DNA of 64,000 bases. Origin: Macrosoma leucophasiata. Taxonomy: Eukaryota > Arthropoda > Insecta > Lepidoptera > Hedylidae. This document shows, one piece after another, positions 11,701 through 22,324 of this stretch; positions within the stretch are counted from its first letter, which is position 1; every line of letters starts with the position of its first letter. The notes under the pieces were generated by a model. That model saw only the letters and a list, made by a program, of their open reading frames with translations. It ran no database searches and had not been told where the DNA came from. The position numbers were made by a program, and so were the translations under genes. The stretch covers positions 8,308,001 to 8,372,000 of the forward strand of contig JAWQUS010000017.1 of NCBI GenBank assembly GCA_036365455.1. The letters run 5' to 3'.

Positions 11701-14700
11701 CAACCGTTTAGTTGGTAGAGTAGGGGGACACTTGACTCTAACGAAAATTGACACTTTTAAGCTTATTAAGTCACAAACTTTTAACATGATCGAAAAATGA
11801 TAGTATCACATATCTAACATTTTTGAAACCACACTATACAGAAAACTCAAAATAAAACAATTATCCGCGCGTTACATGTAGGGGAGGTACCCTAAATATT
11901 TCTTTTTTTTTTCATGTTTTTATTCAATTTTTTGTCGGCGTGGTATACTTACAAGCAACTAACTTGGGCAAGGTATACTTAGGCCAAATTTTAAGTCTCT
12001 GTTACTAATAGTTTTTGATAAACCGAGGACGGACGGACAGACAGACAGACAGACAGATGGACATGGCGAAACTATAAGGGTCCCTTGTTTACTACGGAAC
12101 GCTAAAAAACCTGCAGTTTCAATTGATTTTATAACAATATTTCTAAAATGTGGGATCCCGCGGGATCCGCGCGGGATTGATCAATCCCGCATATCAATCC
12201 CGTGGGATTGAAGAAGCTGCGGAATTGCAATCCTTAGAACAGATGCATAAAGATATATATTATAATATTAAGTTTTTAAGGACGGCACTCCAGAGTTACT
12301 TTACCCGTCGTCTTCTGGTTACTAAGGCTCTTGTCTTGTTACAATCGTTGAGCTTGGCCGATGTTCAAACTTACCATTCCTGGTAAAATATCAAACATAC
12401 CTACGTTTTGTCTATCAACATTCACTCAATACAGTACTCAACAAATAATGATGCACATCAAGCCTACGAAATGGTCAAAATGGACGACAAGCGTTAGATA
12501 GATAAGGTGCGAAATAGATAACGCTCTACAGTCTCGAAATAAGCCGAACTCTCCTTCCTAAGGTCGATGTGCAATATTTCTCCTTACATTTTGTCTTCTC
12601 TATTTTTTTTCAAAGAACATAGTTATATGTTTTTTTTTTGTATTGTTATCAGGTCAACCCTTAGCATTACTGTTAAAACAGTGTCCGCTGTTGGATGAAA
12701 TAGCTTTATATGATATTTGCCCTACCTGTGGCTATGGTATGGAACTGAGTCACGTAGACACTAAATGCAAAGTATCTTCATATTCTGGACGTCATGTGTT
12801 ATGCGACGCATTAAAGGTAAATCTTCTGAAACTCATTTTTGGATACCGAATCGAGATAGATATTTACCCCCTTATTCATAAACGTACTTTAGATACGTTT
12901 TAGCTATAGAATGCTTTGTCCTTGTCAGTTGCATTGTCAAATGTGCAGGATAGATAAAGACAAAGGAGAGATTAGCAACATTTTAGCTAAAATACGTTTA
13001 TTAATAAGGGGGTTAATTTCCAAGGCACTCATTGTATGAATAATGATTTTAGCTCGTTCATTGTTCCACAAAGTAATAATCTCACCTGTCTGAGATGATT
13101 TACCTAACAAATAACCTTTTATCTTACTTTAAATGTATGAAGTAAGATCATGCAACCCAGCCCTAAGTCCAATTAATATTTAACACGTTGGTTATCGTTT
13201 CCAGGGTTCAAAAGTCGTGGTTATTGTTGCACGAAACGAATGCGACACGTTTGAGAACAGTGCGCCAATTTTAACAGAGATTGCGCTGCAGATTTGCAAT
13301 ACTTGTCCAGAGGTAAGTATGTGTTTTTTTGTACCCATTACAAAATAAAATTAAGATAACATGTTTTTTTATGAAATAACAACTAAAACGTTTTGTTTAG
13401 AAACTTAAAATTCATATTTTAATAACTTTTTCACTTGTTATTCAATGTACCTACCGAATTTACCTCTAAGCCACCTTTCTTTCAAGTTTTAGGTCTGATA
13501 TCCGTTGTCAGCTTAAATGTTATCTTGAAATAGGTGTAACAAATAAAAAAACTGTCGTCAATTTTGTCTAGATTTACTTTTTTCTTCATTTCATTATTCG
13601 AGTTTGCAACAGTATTCAAGCAAAGAAGAATTCGTACCTAAAATAACTTTTCGAGGTGGACTTATTTGAAACAAAAAGTTGTTTGGCATAAAATCCTTTG
13701 CCTATTCCCGATCTCTCATGACTGTGGTAGTCATGAGAGAGCGGGAATAGATAGATTTTGTAATATTTATTTTATTTGAATTGTTTCCAGACGTTCACCT
13801 TAGTAGCAACAGAGCCAGTGGAAAGCATGGTGCCGCTAGTAAGCGAGATTCAGCGATTACGAGGCGTATACAACCCACGCGCATTATTGGGCTGTGTAGA
13901 ATTAAACTGCGTGCGCGCTAACACTGTGCTGTCGGATTTTTTGCGGGTACCACCGGAGACTGTGCGGGTTCCCGTCATAGGGGGCGCCACTCCCGATACG
14001 ATGGTACCAGTGTTATCTGCCGCAACTCACCCCAGCACTATGACTCAGGAACAGGTTAGAACTTGGCTAGATTTAAAAACTCAAATTAGTAATATAGTAC
14101 AGTGATGTTGCAGTTTGTAGGTTTGATAAGGTTTTCGAGTCTTTTCATTTTATAATTTAATTCAATTTCGAGAAAGAATTCATTCCGCAATTTGTCCTAC
14201 GACATTAATAAAAAAATAAGTGGCTATAACCATTAGCATGATTCACGCCTGAAATTGTAAAAAAAAACAAGATAATTGTATTGTGCAAGATGATTAATTG
14301 TTATCTACAAATTGCTTTCATTCCGCGAACTATAGAATAATATTGATCTAAGTTTTTAATTATAGTCGTAGCCAATTTTAATGTTGCCATAGGTAATAAT
14401 AATCTGCCAATTCTCAAGCCTAAATTGTTCCGAATATTTGACAGTATCTATGAGGACATAAAAAATCACAAGAAAATAAAATGAATCCCTTTTCACTCTC
14501 AGATTGAATGCGTGACGTCGTGTATAATGAGTGGGAACGAGGCAGTGTGCGCCGCGAAAGGGTGTTGCGCAGAAACCGCATGTCTGGCCGGCGCGTACGC
14601 CGTCGCTCGGAACACTATCAACGTGGTCAAGGGCTTGCAGGGCGGCAAGAACATCGTGCAATGCGCTTATGTTGATACGCTAGGGACTTGCTCGCCTGAT

Positions 14701-17370
14701 TGCCAGTTTTTTGCTAGTGAGGTAAAGTTGTTAGTTTATTATTAAGCAGTTATGTCATCCTTTTGAGACGGCAGTAGAGGAGAACGAAACTAAATCTTAT
14801 TCTACGCAAAAGTCATCATCACTTGCACGCCGCTGGTTTATATATATTATATATACTTACCTTCATTAGTAAAGTATATTTAATTATATCTTGGTGATAT
14901 TTTTGATTATATTTTTGTAGTTTGTAAATTGACATGTATATCAATTGCTATTCGCTTTAATTTATTTTGTTTGTTTGAGACGTTTCATAAGTGGTGCTCG
15001 TCACCCTAAATGAATAAATTAATTTCTGATTCTGATATAATTGGCGGTAGTTTAACCACCGTGATACTTCGTGCTAGATAACAAACGAGGATCGAGTGAC
15101 TGAGTTAATATCTGGCGGTTACAGTATTTTGACTTCGGGCAGGAATCGAACCTGCGACCTCAGGATAACCAGTCCAGCCGCTTTACCACTAAGATACTGA
15201 AGTGGCTTAAATTTGCTTGTTTGCCTCTTCATACATAATAGAACACCTAAAGCTTCCAGCACTAGTCCCAGCAATGTACCTATTTCCTAAGTAAGAATTT
15301 GCGGTAAATTTTGTTTTTGAGAAAAATAGGCTTTCACAAAATTCATAAAATATTTATCATGATGTAGAAAAGGTTATTTATTTATTATAGCCTTTATATT
15401 CTGAATTTTTGTTGTAGATTTCTAGGTTATAGTATATCTCTTAATCTTTCTAGGATCGTAAGGCCATCGGCGCCCAGACACAATTGAATTTCAATTGTCA
15501 TATTTTTCTCGTGTCTGGAGGGATTAATTCAGTATGCCTCCTGGCAAAGGCCTCCTCTAGCTTTTTCCACTGGGATCTATCACGAGCCACTCGTCTCCAG
15601 TTTGGACCCGCTGTGAGCTTTAATTCATCCTCCCGTCTTTTTAATTGTTTACCTCTGGTTCTTTTGGTATTTCTAGGGTACCAGTCTGTGATGATTTCAC
15701 TCCATTTTGCTCGTTTCTCCCTCAACATGTGTCCTGTCCATCTCCACTTAAGCTGTTCAATTCGGGTTAGAATATCTGTCACTTTTGTCTTAGCCCTTAG
15801 TTGTTCATTTCTTACTTTGTCCTTTTTGTGTGTTCCTGTCATGCTTCGTTCCATGGATCTTTGGCAGTATTCAAGTTTGTTTCTGAGTTGCTTTGTAAGT
15901 GCCCATGTCGTAGAAAAGGTATCCTTCAGTTAATAAATACATCTTTTCATTATGTTTATCCACTCATATAATTTTGCAGGTGATCCTGGGACCCTCAGGC
16001 ATTGAAAAAAATTTAGGCATACCAGAGCTTTCGAAATTTGAAAACTGCCTATTATGTAATTGTTTGCCGTACGTCCGTAACGAGATAGCACGTGCTATTT
16101 GGCTGGTACGTTATGTATACATAATATAAATATTAGACTTTTATGAGCTCTTCTACATTCTAATATATTTTTTTAAATACGCTTACACTGACAGCCCGAC
16201 AGTAGGTGTCGTGGGTGCCGTTGTACACACACAACACATACACAAACACCCAGACCTGAAACAAATATCTGTAGGCCATACAAATATTTGTCCCGGTGTG
16301 GGGACCGAACCCGCGACCGTTCGAATCAAACGGTCATCTCACTCCACTGGACTAACCGGGTCGTCAAATTAGTATTCTACTTAATAAATGTCATATATTA
16401 AGCTTTGCATCGTACAAGATGTACGTAACTCTAATTTTTACTTTGAAAGGGAAATAATATAAGACGCGCAAGCAGTTTTTTAAATTAAATTACATACGAT
16501 GCCGCTTTTGTTAGCGTCTCCCCTACCTATAGACGCGATCTATTCCTATTTGCTTTGTGAACTTGTATTTGATCTATTGGTCACCCTCGTTTTTTACGCA
16601 CTCCATTTTAATTTCAACGAATGACCTGAGTAAGCCTCTAAAATTTTATTATTAATCTATATACTGTAATATGTTGCCAGGTATACACGATGTGCCAGCA
16701 GTGCTGCTGCACGTCGTGCTACGCACACCCGGCCGCCTGCTACACGCCGCCGCCCGCGCCTTGCGTGCCCCCCACCAACTGGACCTGCGAGTGTCCCGAC
16801 TCTTGCCGCGACGAGTACCTCGCCTCCGTCAGTATAGTACAATATAGTGCCGCGTGTACGTTGTTCACGATGTCCCAGCAGGGATGCTACGTGTCGTGCT
16901 ACGCGCACCCGGCCACCTGCTACACGCCACCGCCCGCGCCCTGCATGTCCCCCACCAACTGGACCTGCGAGTGTCCCGACTCTTGCCGCGACGAGTACCT
17001 CGCCTCCGTCAGTATAGTACAATGTAGTACCGCGTGTACGTTGTTCACGATGTCCCAGCAGGGATGCTACGTGTCGTGCTACGCGCACCCGGCCACCTGC
17101 TACACGCCACCGCCCGCGCCCTGCATGTCCCCCACCAACTGGACCTGCGAGTGTCCCGACTCTTGCCGCGACGAGTACCTCGCCTCCGTCAGTATAGTAC
17201 AATGTAGTACCGCGTGTACGTTGTTCACGATGTCCCAGCAGGGATGCTACGTGTCGTGCTACGCGCACCCGGCCACCTGCTACACGCCACCGCCCGCGTT
17301 CTGCGCGCTCCCCTCCAACTGTATTTCTGAGTGTCTTTTACTTCGTTTCTGCCAGTATAACATACAATAA
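5718..17370 (+). CDS. Malate-dehydrogenase-like pseudoenzyme with Cys-rich repeat tail, 7 exons
   Basis: Exons 5718-5877, 12653-12816, 13205-13312, 13791-14054, 14503-14721, 15980-16105 and 16681-17370 join in one frame (phases 1,0,0,0,0,0), each with AG acceptor and GT donor. Residues 1-347 align along the mitochondrial MDH fold: Gly-rich GAAGATG then QPLALLLKQCP, the dinucleotide-binding Asp in LYDI, SHVDT, VRANTVL, VPVIGG, QFFASE and ILGPSGIEKNLG. Key catalytic positions are replaced. The mobile-loop arginines of the GVPRKPGMTRDD region are gone (VARNECDTFENS). NPVNS is EPVES, the Asp of LD..R is Asn (LNCVRA), and the GGHAG histidine is Ala (GGATPD). It may bind NAD but should not oxidise malate. 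Exon 7 adds 229 aa of 60-aa Cys/Pro-rich repeats. No clear mitochondrial presequence is visible. MDH-like paralogues and Cys-rich proteins are both common in insect sperm, so a testis role is an inference. Exon 7 might instead end at an internal gtcagt donor and join an exon at 17811. Confidence 0.82.
5970..9712 (+). mobile_element. CR1/Jockey-like non-LTR retrotransposon, nearly full length
   Basis: The 5' part is GC-rich (about 5970-6700, so the 5' boundary is approximate), followed by endonuclease/reverse transcriptase coding sequence and an A17 tail at 9696-9712. It lies in sense orientation inside intron 1 of the MDH-like gene. No clear target-site duplication was found. Fragments of the same family occur at 1-258, 22512-23045 and 57205-57650. 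Clade assignment needs a tree. Confidence 0.88.
6716..9646 (+). pseudogene. LINE ORF2 (APE endonuclease + reverse transcriptase), broken
   Basis: The protein would nick target DNA and reverse-transcribe the element RNA. I chose the ATG at 6716 just before the endonuclease domain; the frame is open further upstream from 6494 but there looks like 5' UTR. The endonuclease shows LTETQIS, LGDFNAHHTEW and SSDHCLV. The reverse transcriptase shows PIPKKGDRSDPANYRP, YGFRHGRSAGDLL and SLDIAKAFDRVWH. A deletion after INAGVP near 8700 removes the QG..LSPTLF block and shifts frame, so the catalytic YADD (8755-8766) is in another frame. A second shift follows an A-run near 8941-8950, and a stop occurs at 9134-9136. 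The C-terminal region (AQVRPHLEYCSHLWAGAPK to VANVNRRR) ends at 9646. A short deletion after NYRP also removes residues usual in the family. Confidence 0.88.
10088..10450 (-). mobile_element. 5S-SINE copy 1
   Basis: Read on the minus strand, it starts with gaagcgcgcatggcccggcg. It contains a 5S-rRNA-like core (10357-10405, including gatgggtgaccgct) and ends with cccagcagtgggacgtataa, gggttgcc and an ATT-rich tail. Other copies are at 19255, 24454 and 39585. Confidence 0.8.
10863..11270 (-). mobile_element. RTE-like LINE 3' fragment
   Basis: Minus-strand coding for the C-terminus of an RTE-type endonuclease/reverse transcriptase. Motifs are LRKICGVSLTDRVRN, LRWFGHIERM and GRPRLTYHDQI, followed by a 3' end with ctctgcctaccccgttaggg. 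About 131 codons are open. It is nested in the hAT-like shell. Confidence 0.75.
11495..12107. mobile_element. TIR element with (GACA)n tract
   Basis: Ends are ttagggttccgtag (from 11500) and ctacggaacgctaa (to 12106), an inverted pair with one mismatch. It carries an internal gacagacagacagacag microsatellite (about 12033-12056). There is no coding sequence. Confidence 0.55.
12432..12588. mobile_element. MITE-1 copy, internally shortened
   Basis: The right end (aaggtcgatgtgcaatattt) is the inverse of the left end of the copy at 2022. The left end (gatgcacatcaagcctacga) is more decayed. It lies 65 bp before exon 2 of the MDH-like gene. Confidence 0.6.
13702..13750. repeat. Short strong hairpin in MDH-like intron 3
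   Basis: A 22-bp stem with one mismatch (ctattcccgatctctcatga against its inverse at 13729-13750) and a loop of about 4-5 nt. It lies 40 bp upstream of exon 4. Confidence 0.7.
15132..15203 (-). repeat. tRNA-like SINE head (SINE-D type)
   Basis: On the minus strand a 72-nt tRNA-like fold: acceptor strands acttcag and ccgaagt, box-A-like cttagtggtaaagcgg and box-B ggttcgattcc. It is similar to 34017-34090. Most likely a SINE head or tRNA pseudogene rather than a working tRNA, because the acceptor stem has a mismatch. Confidence 0.55.
15493..15860 (-). mobile_element. RTE-like LINE C-terminal fragment
   Basis: A minus-strand open frame of about 118 codons with the RTE-type tail motifs LKWRWTGHMLREK, WSEIITDWYPRN and NWRRVARDRSQWKKLEEAF. 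It sits in intron 5 of the MDH-like gene and differs from the fragment at 10863, so a second RTE family is present. Confidence 0.75.
16167..16366 (-). mobile_element. SINE-B copy (tRNA-derived)
   Basis: Read on the minus strand: tRNA-like head gacccggttagtccagtgga (box A), box B gggttcggtcccc, then about 120 bp of body, ending at an A-rich tail (plus-strand T-run at 16168-16176). It lies in intron 6 of the MDH-like gene. A second copy is at 23560-23770. Confidence 0.75.
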
Positions 17371-17680
17371 TGATGTATAAACTTGCATACGATATACCTA
17401 CGCAGTAATGCTACGCACATCTAGCCTTCTACACATCGCTGATCACACCCTGCGTGCTCCCTGCCAACTGAACCTATGAATGACAAGTTTCTGTCAATAA
17501 AATATAGTATATACCACGTGTATATCTATACATAGTGTATATGTTATACCACGATTTGCCATCAGTATAGCTACGCAAGTGTTGACATGTATTGCGTGTG
17601 CTTGTACACTACTTTCCCAGCAGTGCTACATTTTTCTGGCTACTCCGTAGGTCCCACTCAGGGTTTTTTTCTTCCTACAC
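16687..17680 (+). repeat. 180-bp tandem repeat, coding then decaying
   Basis: Units start about every 180 bp (near 16687, 16867, 17047 and 17227). Units 2 and 3 are almost identical, and 180 bp keeps frame, giving 60-aa repeats with CYAHPA.CYTPPPAPC, NWTCECPDSCRDEYLASVS and a gtcagtatagtac segment. Unit 4 loses similarity after CYTPPPA. At least two further units (about 17397-17530 and 17560-17680) are degenerate and non-coding. The array is open on the opposite strand too, which reflects composition. Confidence 0.85.
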
Positions 17681-17810
17681 GCTGTCCTCGGCGTTGTGCG
17701 CACCACCAATTACTTTATGCTGTACAGGTAGACTGTACAGTGTAATATCACGCGTATCTTGTGAACCATAGTAAGTTAATAAGAGGCGTAACTCGTGATT
17801 GTTTACAGAT

Positions 17811-18640
17811 ATGTCGCGAGATGACGTGCATGTGTGGTAGCACGCACCTTTGCTGGCGGCCGCGTGACGCGGATTATGACGCGGCGCGCGCTGCAAACCT
17901 CACGCACCAAATGCCCCTCAAGAGTCCCGCGTGTTCCCAGTGCCGCGTGCCCCGAAGCGTACAAATTGCGCAGAGAGACCGAAATAATGCCAGAAATCCT
18001 TGCATTTCTAACGCTTAATGTGTTTTACTGTCAAAATACCGTGCTGACTGCTAGCGGCGACATGGGATACGGACTACAATGCGGTGCACCTTGTCAATCT
18101 CATACTCTGGTATCTCTCAATATATTGCATATTCCCAGTGCCACTTGCTCTGCAGCTTATAGAATTGTGATAATGCCAGAAGTTCTTGTGTTTTTAACAT
18201 TGAATTTTGTTGACTGTCAAAGTTACTGTCAAAAAATAGTAAATACAAAATCTATACAATGATGTTGTTTTATTGTAGTTCTGATGCAGACATTAATTGA
18301 TAACGACCTCACGCCCAACTTCAGAGACCACATCCAAACTCAAGGATATTTCTTGTTGTGTACTGTATATAAAGATGATTTATAGATATTCTAATATACT
18401 AGACCTATGTTGCGAGATGACGTTCGGAGTACCTACTGTGCAGAATCTTGACCATAATGCTGACAAACGCGTGGTAAACTTCGCGCACCAAATGTCCTTC
18501 AAGATGAGCCTCGCAATGGCGCGTCCCTTGCAACGTACAGGTCGCACAGAGGAACCAAGACAATGCTACCTAAGGAGTGGGCCACTATCGACGGCCTTGC
18601 GGTACAAATCGCCTCACGACTTCTTGGACAGCAACAATCC
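17811..18640 (+). repeat. Second degenerate tandem array, possible alternative terminal exon
   Basis: A splice-like acceptor (gtttacag) precedes ATATGTCGCGAGATGACG at 17811, reading ICREMTCMCGSTHLCW and on to a stop at 18016. Similar blocks recur downstream: ccagaaatccttgcattt at 17988 and ccagaagttcttgtgttt near 18176; cccagtgccgcgtgc near 17937 and cccagtgccacttgc near 18135; tgcgagatgacg near 18411. The spacing is about 198 bp or a multiple. Later copies lack the acceptor. It could be the true last exon of the MDH-like gene (phase 0 from an internal donor) or a decayed amplicon. Confidence 0.45.
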
Positions 18641-19254
18641 ATAACCAAATGCGTATCACACAGATGGCAGAACCTACCTTCGTTCACTAATCTCGCATTC
18701 GGGTTTCTTCGCGCGTTTTAAGGGCCTCGCGAAATATACCTTGCTTAAGTTAAGTGTAAGTCTCGCGCCGACACTGTACTCTAAGGCCTGAGAAATATCA
18801 ATAGGCCAACGTATATAATATGCGACAGAAAAAAGTAACTATTTTTGTATCATTTTGATGGTCACTACAGCCTACAACAAGCATACTTCTATCTTTACAA
18901 ACTTAAGTAATATAACTGTTGTTAGGTTTACTGTCAATCTGATTAACTAAGCTAGGATACATAGGGTGAGAAAAACAACAGGACAACTGATTAAGAAAAC
19001 AAAACTGTACTTATTAATTTGAATCACGTAAAGCAAGAGCTTTTATTAACAAAAACATGATATCAAATTGTCAACACATCGACAAAATTAAAATTAAAAA
19101 AACTCCTCTCGAATTTTGTTACGGATACAATCAATTTTATCTTTTAGTGCACCAAAAAATTTTAATTGAACATCACAATTCATCTGAAATAAAAATGAGC
19201 TCTCATCAAATTGACACGATCATAGACATGCGTCTACCTATGTAGAATATGAAT
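18641..19254. other. No recognisable gene
   Basis: AT-rich sequence without coding motifs or repeats that I can name. Confidence 0.5.
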
Positions 19255-19621
19255 TATTAATAATAATGGCAACCCATTATACGTCCCACTGCTGGGCACG
19301 AGTATCTCACCCAACTTTTTTGGGGGGAGGTCTGGAGCTTACCGCACCACGCTGCTCCAATGCGGATTGGTGGAGATACGTGTTAATGGCCAACCCGCTG
19401 TCGGATGTTTTCGAACCTCCTATAAGGCCTCCGACAAGGTTTAACGACTGCTATCTGTCGGTAACCACCGGGACTGACGGCTTAACGTGCCCTCCGAAGC
19501 ACGGAAATGCGCATTTTAATTTGCCACTAGCGGTCACCCATCACACACCCGACCACGCCCGTAACGCTTAACCGAGTAGATCGCTTCCGATTTACACCAG
19601 CCTCCGGGCCATGCGCGCTTC
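19255..19621 (-). mobile_element. 5S-SINE copy 2
   Basis: Same family and orientation as 10088-10450. The ATT-rich tail is at 19255-19267, the 3' motif ggcaacccattatacgtccc follows, and the 5S-like core and gcgcgc head are at the right end. Confidence 0.8.
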
Positions 19622-20655
19622 AAAATTAATAATGGTACGTATTGCTGGCTATATATCTTTGCCTCTGTGATAGCAATTACAGAGCCATACATTATTTCCT
19701 TCCTAACCAGAAGACGATAGTCCTAAATATATACCACTAATTGGTGTCAGATAGATTAGTTAGTAAACACTAAAGTGGTAGACTTAAGTGTCTACTTACC
19801 ACAAATATATCGAAAGTCTACATCAGATTTAAATGTGGTAGTTTCTGACATAACATTAAGATTGCAATATTCACTGATTTAAAACTGGATATATCGGAAA
19901 CTATTTTATTTTTTAGCTTACTTCACATTCGGCGAGCGTAGGAGACATAACCCTTAAGATTGGAATCCAGTTTTGTGAAGTTACTATTATGAACCAAAAG
20001 AATGCAATTACCTGTGTCTTTTTTTCCGACATTTTGTTTTTCTCTTTAGTTTTCTGTATTTTCACATCTACGCGAGATCGATTCGCTGAACATTTCTGTG
20101 GGATATAACATTGTCAATGTGTTTGTATTTGTATACTCTTTGATGTGTTTTTATAAAATAATTATTTAGGAATCACAAAAGTTGTAAGTAAATATGTACA
20201 ACAAAATAATATCACCGAAACAAATCTCCTGATATTCTTTAATTTTAATATTATAATAGGTACATATATATCATCTTTTTTACCCTAATGTGTCCCTGGT
20301 AAGTCAGTAAGACAAACATAAAAAGTCGACGCATGCTGTGCTTCTCATTTTTGTGTACACTGTAGTAGTATTATTACATATTCTCTGACTGTAACTACTG
20401 AATATGTATATACTTGTATATTATGTGAAGGTAGGTCTTTGATAGCATCGTATGACGGGATGCTTACTCCCCTTAAAAATGGTCGAAAATAGCAATGGCT
20501 GCCACATGTGTCATACTCGTGAACGGGTGCTGATGGTGGGGACTGCTCTGTTCAGGTTAATCAGGTTACTGAGGTGACTTTACCACCATGATCGATTCGC
20601 TAGTGATTATTAGTATGTTATCACTTGCTATGGACGTTCACATGATATTTATATT
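19622..20655. other. No recognisable gene
   Basis: AT-rich sequence. No exon-like frame or repeat family was recognised. Confidence 0.45.
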
Positions 20656-20659
20656 TTTG

Positions 20660-21128
20660 ATTAGCTGACCCGGCAAACTCCGTATGGCGTCAGGACTATT
20701 TGTATGGGAAAATGAAATTATGATTTTTACTACTTCCCTTTAATTTCTTATTTTCTTGCCTTTTAAACCTTGCCTGGACTTCCAAAAAACATTCAAAACC
20801 AAAATTAGTCAAATCGGTCCAGCCGTTCTTGAGTTTTAGCGAGACTAAAGAACAGCAATTGATTTTTATACATTTAGACTAGTTGACCCGGCAAACTTCG
20901 TATTGCCTCGGAATGAAATAATGTGTCAAAGGTTTGATAGATACGGACTTTTGTATGGGAAAATTTAATTGTGGTTTTTACTGTTTCCCTTCAATTTCTT
21001 CATATTTTCTTACCTTTTAACCCTTCCCTAAACTTCCAAAAATCATTCAAAACTAAAATTAGCCAAATCGGTTCAGCGGTTCTCGAGTTTTAGCGAGACT
21101 AACGAACAGCAGTTGATTTTTATATATA
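20660..21128 (+). repeat. Family E, two copies in tandem
   Basis: Two head-to-tail copies of about 220 bp begin with ctgacccggcaaact (20665) and ttgacccggcaaactt (20883). Both carry tcggtccagc/tcggttcagc followed by cgagttttagcgagact. The same sequence lies inverted at 36850-37095. The ends lack obvious TIRs. A Helitron-like or other rolling-circle origin is possible but not shown. Confidence 0.6.
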
Positions 21129-22320
21129 TAGATAAGAATAAGATAAGATTACAGACTGTATAAGGTTAAAGCTTGATTGCAAAAGAGCTATTCCAAGTTG
21201 ACTGCACTCGGAACTCTGCTAAGTGGCTTACCTTTATTATGACGACTTATCTTGTCTCGGTTTAATATTGTAAAAGGGAAATTGAAGGCATAGAACTTAT
21301 TTATTACACAGGTAAATAAGAACTGTTGATCCTTACCCCGGTTATATTGATATTTATTCCTGATGATTTTATTAAGCACCTTGTCGATTTCTGAAACAAA
21401 ATCACGGTAAGCAATATACAAAACATACAAAATTATGCATATTTTCGTAAATCATTGCTAAGTACAATGATTATTTATGACAGGTAATTAGTATTTATTC
21501 GTACTGGTAAGTTTTTTAAGCATGCCACAGGTTTTATATTATAAAGTAGGTAAGAGATAATACGATGATATCATTATCTCAATCCCGTGGCGTAGCGTGC
21601 CTTGGTCCCATATATAATTTATTTGGGGGCCCTTATGAAAGGTAAAAAAATCTCAAAACTCTATCTTAATTTTTGCTTACGCACGTTGGGGCTCCCGTGC
21701 TCCGGGAGCCCCGTATAATTGATACGACAGATACGTAGCTACGCATCTGTCTCAGTCTTTGCGATACAAATTCGCTTGGACAGTAAGTATTTTTTTCAGA
21801 GTACCTTGGGTAAGCATATAGTGATTCCCGAAGGTCCTTCATAAGGCATTCCGGACCGAAAACAAGGTCCAACTGAGGCTTTCTTCTCCAAAATCCACCC
21901 TTCACTTCGGGCTTTTAAATCCTAAAATATGGAAGTATATTTAGTAGAAACAGTTTAATTCTACTACTTGATTTTTTTTAAGTCGAGAGGTGGCTGTTTA
22001 GTTAGTCCAGAGGTTCCCAAACTATTTTTGTTTGTGGTTAACTGTTGAGAGTTTCTAATTAAGCCTATTAATGTCAAGTGAAAGAAGAGAGCAACTGAAT
22101 ATGTTGGCTAACATAAATCAAAATTAAACTAGAGGTATGTACTGAGGTACCTGCTAGCTAAATTATTTTTTGTCTGAATTTAACGCAATTATAAGCGTGT
22201 CGATTGTCAAAGACGATATCCCTAAAAAAAAATTGATCTTCTAATAATTTGTAACAAAACTCAGTATTTTTTGTTTCTACTGAGCTTTTATCGATTCCAT
22301 TTGATTTTTTTTGTGGTGTG
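21129..22320. other. No recognisable gene; one short GC hairpin
   Basis: Mostly AT-rich. At 21687-21713 there is a perfect 10-bp stem (ggggctcccg/cgggagcccc) with a 5-nt loop. No gene motif was recognised. Confidence 0.45.
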
Positions 22321-22324
22321 GTGG

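Larger units (their letters stand above)
9788..12233. mobile_element. hAT-like non-autonomous element shell with nested insertions
   Basis: The ends form an imperfect inverted repeat: left ggattccaatcccgc (9788-9802), right gcggaattgcaatcc (12219-12233). Both ends carry clustered subterminal gggatcccgc-type motifs (9800-9890 and 12150-12215). The outer flanks gtagaagg and ttagaaca agree at 5 of 8 positions, a possible decayed 8-bp duplication. No transposase was found. Inside sit a 5S-SINE, an RTE fragment and another TIR element. Confidence 0.4.

Noticed and set aside
16657..17268. 203-codon minus-strand open frame over the Cys-rich repeats
   Set aside because: It is the complement of the coding 180-bp repeat, open because the unit length is a multiple of three and GC-rich. 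The plus strand has splice signals and continuity with the MDH-like exons.
5718..17370. Ordinary mitochondrial malate dehydrogenase
   Set aside because: Exon structure and fold motifs match, but the catalytic His, Asp and loop arginines are replaced and the protein has an extra C-terminal domain.
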